DNA from: Candidatus Aenigmatarchaeota archaeon
GTDB lineage: Archaea > Aenigmatarchaeota > Aenigmatarchaeia > GW2011-AR5
Assembly: GCA_016187335.1 (NCBI GenBank)
Contig: JACPJW010000001.1
Location: forward strand, 68,547-132,546
Length of the DNA stretch: 64,000 nt
Reading direction: 5' to 3'
Shown: positions 62,774 through 64,000 of the stretch, in pieces
How the letters are laid out: the number at the start of each line of letters is the position of its first letter
Numbering within the stretch: position 1 is the stretch's first letter
Made by a program: the position numbers and the translations under genes
The notes under the pieces: generated by a model
The model's input: the letters and a program-made list of their open reading frames with translations, nothing else
Database searches by the model: none
Told to the model about the DNA's origin: nothing

Positions 62774-63967
62774 TTACTTCTTCTTGCCCTTGCTTATCTT
62801 CAGCCTTCCTTCCAGAATCGGCTCTAAATCGCGCACAAACCTGCGGACGTATTCTCTTGTCAGCTCAATGTCGCGCTGGGGGATTTCTCCGACCTTGTCC
62901 TCGTCCAGCAGCTTCCGCATCGTGACGACCTGCCGGAAAACCTCGGAGAAGTACGGGTCAACATGCCCCTGGTCTATCAGATAGTTTTTTACAGCGTGCG
63001 GCAGGTCCTTGGGATCCTCCGGAAGGTGCTCCATCTTCTTCAAAGCAGCAACAGCCGCCTTGATCATCACTTCATAGTTTTTCTCGACAATGTTTTCCTT
63101 CTTCTTTTTCTGCAATTGCATCAGCAGCTGCTCCATCCTTGAAACGAACTGCTTTGACTTTGTTATGAACTCGTCCACTTCGGCTCCTGATATGTCCTTT
63201 ACTTCCTTGTGCTCTATGCGCTTCCTGAAGTCAATGATTTTCTCAAGGTCCTGCAAATAATTTTCCTCCAGCAGCTTCTGGTCAACAAGGTGCTCCTTGA
63301 CGGCAACGGGCGTGTGCTTCGGCGACGGCGGGTTCTGCCCTAAATACATTAAAACTGCCTGCGCGCTGTTGAGCATGGCGTAGTAGAGGTCTTCAGCGAC
63401 CATGTACAATTTTGCTGTTTCCACGCGGTTTATTTTCTGCGGCGCGGCTTCCATGAACTTTTCCACTGCCTCAAGCGTTGTGGGTATCTTTCCCAGCTCA
63501 AGCAGCTTTCTCACGGGGATGAAAAATCCCGTGTCGTAGAGAGCCCACCCGTCCCTGACTATGGTGAACAGCAAAGGATGCCCTATGCGGGCCATGTCCC
63601 AGAATTCGGTGAGCGACCACGCGGGCTGCACTGTGATGTATTCTGAAATCTTTTTGGACAAATCATACAATTCGTCGTCAAACCTGTCCTTCATCTCCGG
63701 CGTAAAGCGGGCGAACGTATCATCGTAAACAACAAGTATGTCTATGTCGCTTTTTTCATGGAAGTCGCCGCGCACCAGCGAGCCGAACAGGACAACGCTC
63801 TTGATTATGTTCTTGTAGCGCTTCAGAACCTCGTCCTTGTATTTGTTCGCGAGCGCCATCTGCTTCTTGCGCAGCTTTTCCCGCGCTTCGTCAACCTTTT
63901 TGTGGGGCTGCTGCGGAATAACCTGCTGGGGCATGAATGCTTCCGTCATGCTTTCTTGATGCTTCAT
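62774..63967 (-). CDS. MNT nucleotidyltransferase-HEPN fusion protein, possibly partial
   Basis: This protein is at least 397 residues. Residues 57-80 show the nucleotidyltransferase signature VVLFGSLVRGDFHEKSDIDI (GSx10DxD, D74 and D76). The C-terminal two thirds hold two helical repeats of HEPN type; the first contains RKRIEH (Rx4H, residues 248-253), the RNase motif, and the second is degenerate. Separate MNT and HEPN proteins form toxin-antitoxin pairs; here they are one polypeptide. The frame stays open to the window end, so the start may lie upstream. Confidence 0.7.
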   Translation of the reverse strand: MKHQESMTEAFMPQQVIPQQPHKKVDEAREKLRKKQMALANKYKDEVLKRYKNIIKSVVLFGSLVRGDFHEKSDIDILVVYDDTFARFTPEMKDRFDDELYDLSKKISEYITVQPAWSLTEFWDMARIGHPLLFTIVRDGWALYDTGFFIPVRKLLELGKIPTTLEAVEKFMEAAPQKINRVETAKLYMVAEDLYYAMLNSAQAVLMYLGQNPPSPKHTPVAVKEHLVDQKLLEENYLQDLEKIIDFRKRIEHKEVKDISGAEVDEFITKSKQFVSRMEQLLMQLQKKKKENIVEKNYEVMIKAAVAALKKMEHLPEDPKDLPHAVKNYLIDQGHVDPYFSEVFRQVVTMRKLLDEDKVGEIPQRDIELTREYVRRFVRDLEPILEGRLKISKGKKK

Positions 63968-64000
63968 CTTGTAGGCTTTTTTCGCTTCCTTTGCCGGCTT

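Overview
The window is a dense archaeal chromosome segment. Archaeal identity rests on genes for transcription factor B, a histone, aIF5A, ribosomal proteins eS1 (S3Ae) and eS26, Hel308, an ATP-dependent DNA ligase, glycerol-1-phosphate dehydrogenase and geranylgeranylglyceryl-phosphate synthase, plus many pilins with class III signal peptides. Many genes have a TATA-like box 25-30 bp before the start codon, so leaderless transcripts are likely; operon-internal genes often follow a GGTGAT-type ribosome binding site. A DPANN-type or other small-genome euryarchaeal lineage would fit, but I cannot place it further. No rRNA operon and no CRISPR array were seen.

Layout. 0-6.1 kb: rhomboid protease, two pilins with lectin-like tips (LamG, C-type lectin), HerA ATPase, a Nudix-like protein, an OB-fold protein, a 40-residue zinc ribbon and an M50 protease. 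6.1-6.7 kb: SRP RNA carrying a ~110-nt extra structured insertion. 6.7-19.3 kb: a long minus-strand array of pilins and pilin-like surface proteins separated by palindromic repeats. 19.4-25 kb: a small HTH regulator overlapping a 1,261-residue tail-fibre-like adhesin, followed by three decayed copies of an adhesin-type 3' end with a toxin-antitoxin cassette in each gap. 25-31.3 kb: pilus machinery (two membrane platform proteins, KaiC-like ATPase, secretion ATPase with a 442-residue intein) and eS26. 31.3-42.5 kb: lipid and housekeeping genes (IdsA, Hel308, TrmI, UppS, prepilin peptidase, EgsA, GGGPS) and a tRNA-Pro gene interrupted twice. 42.5-48.6 kb: coiled-coil proteins, archaeosortase, DUF460, aIF5A, histone, flippase-like protein. 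48.65-49.83 kb: an IS6-type element with an 8-bp target duplication whose transposase is reduced to a fragment and which carries two other genes. 50-54.7 kb: TFB, an archaemetzincin variant, and a block (M23 peptidase, acetyltransferase, HTH) flanked by 31-bp direct repeats. 54.8-59.4 kb: GlmU-like, GlmS, DNA ligase. 59.4-64 kb: a structured palindromic region, eS1, an XRE/sigma-70-region-4 fusion protein, several orphan genes and an MNT-HEPN fusion.

The genes suggest a cell investing heavily in type IV pilus-like surface structures: prepilin peptidase, secretion ATPase, two platform proteins and at least fourteen prepilins or pilin-like proteins, some with sugar-binding tips. The main unexplained signal is a family of short palindromes, typified by CCTTTTGATCAAACTTTT-(N3)-AAAAGTTTG, dispersed at gene borders, in pilin leaders and coding ends. 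Copies also lie inside the tRNA-Pro gene, at the anticodon-loop intron site and in the T-loop, and a related palindrome string lies inside the SRP RNA. If those RNAs are functional, the insertions must be spliced out or tolerated, which makes this repeat family the best candidate for an undescribed system here.
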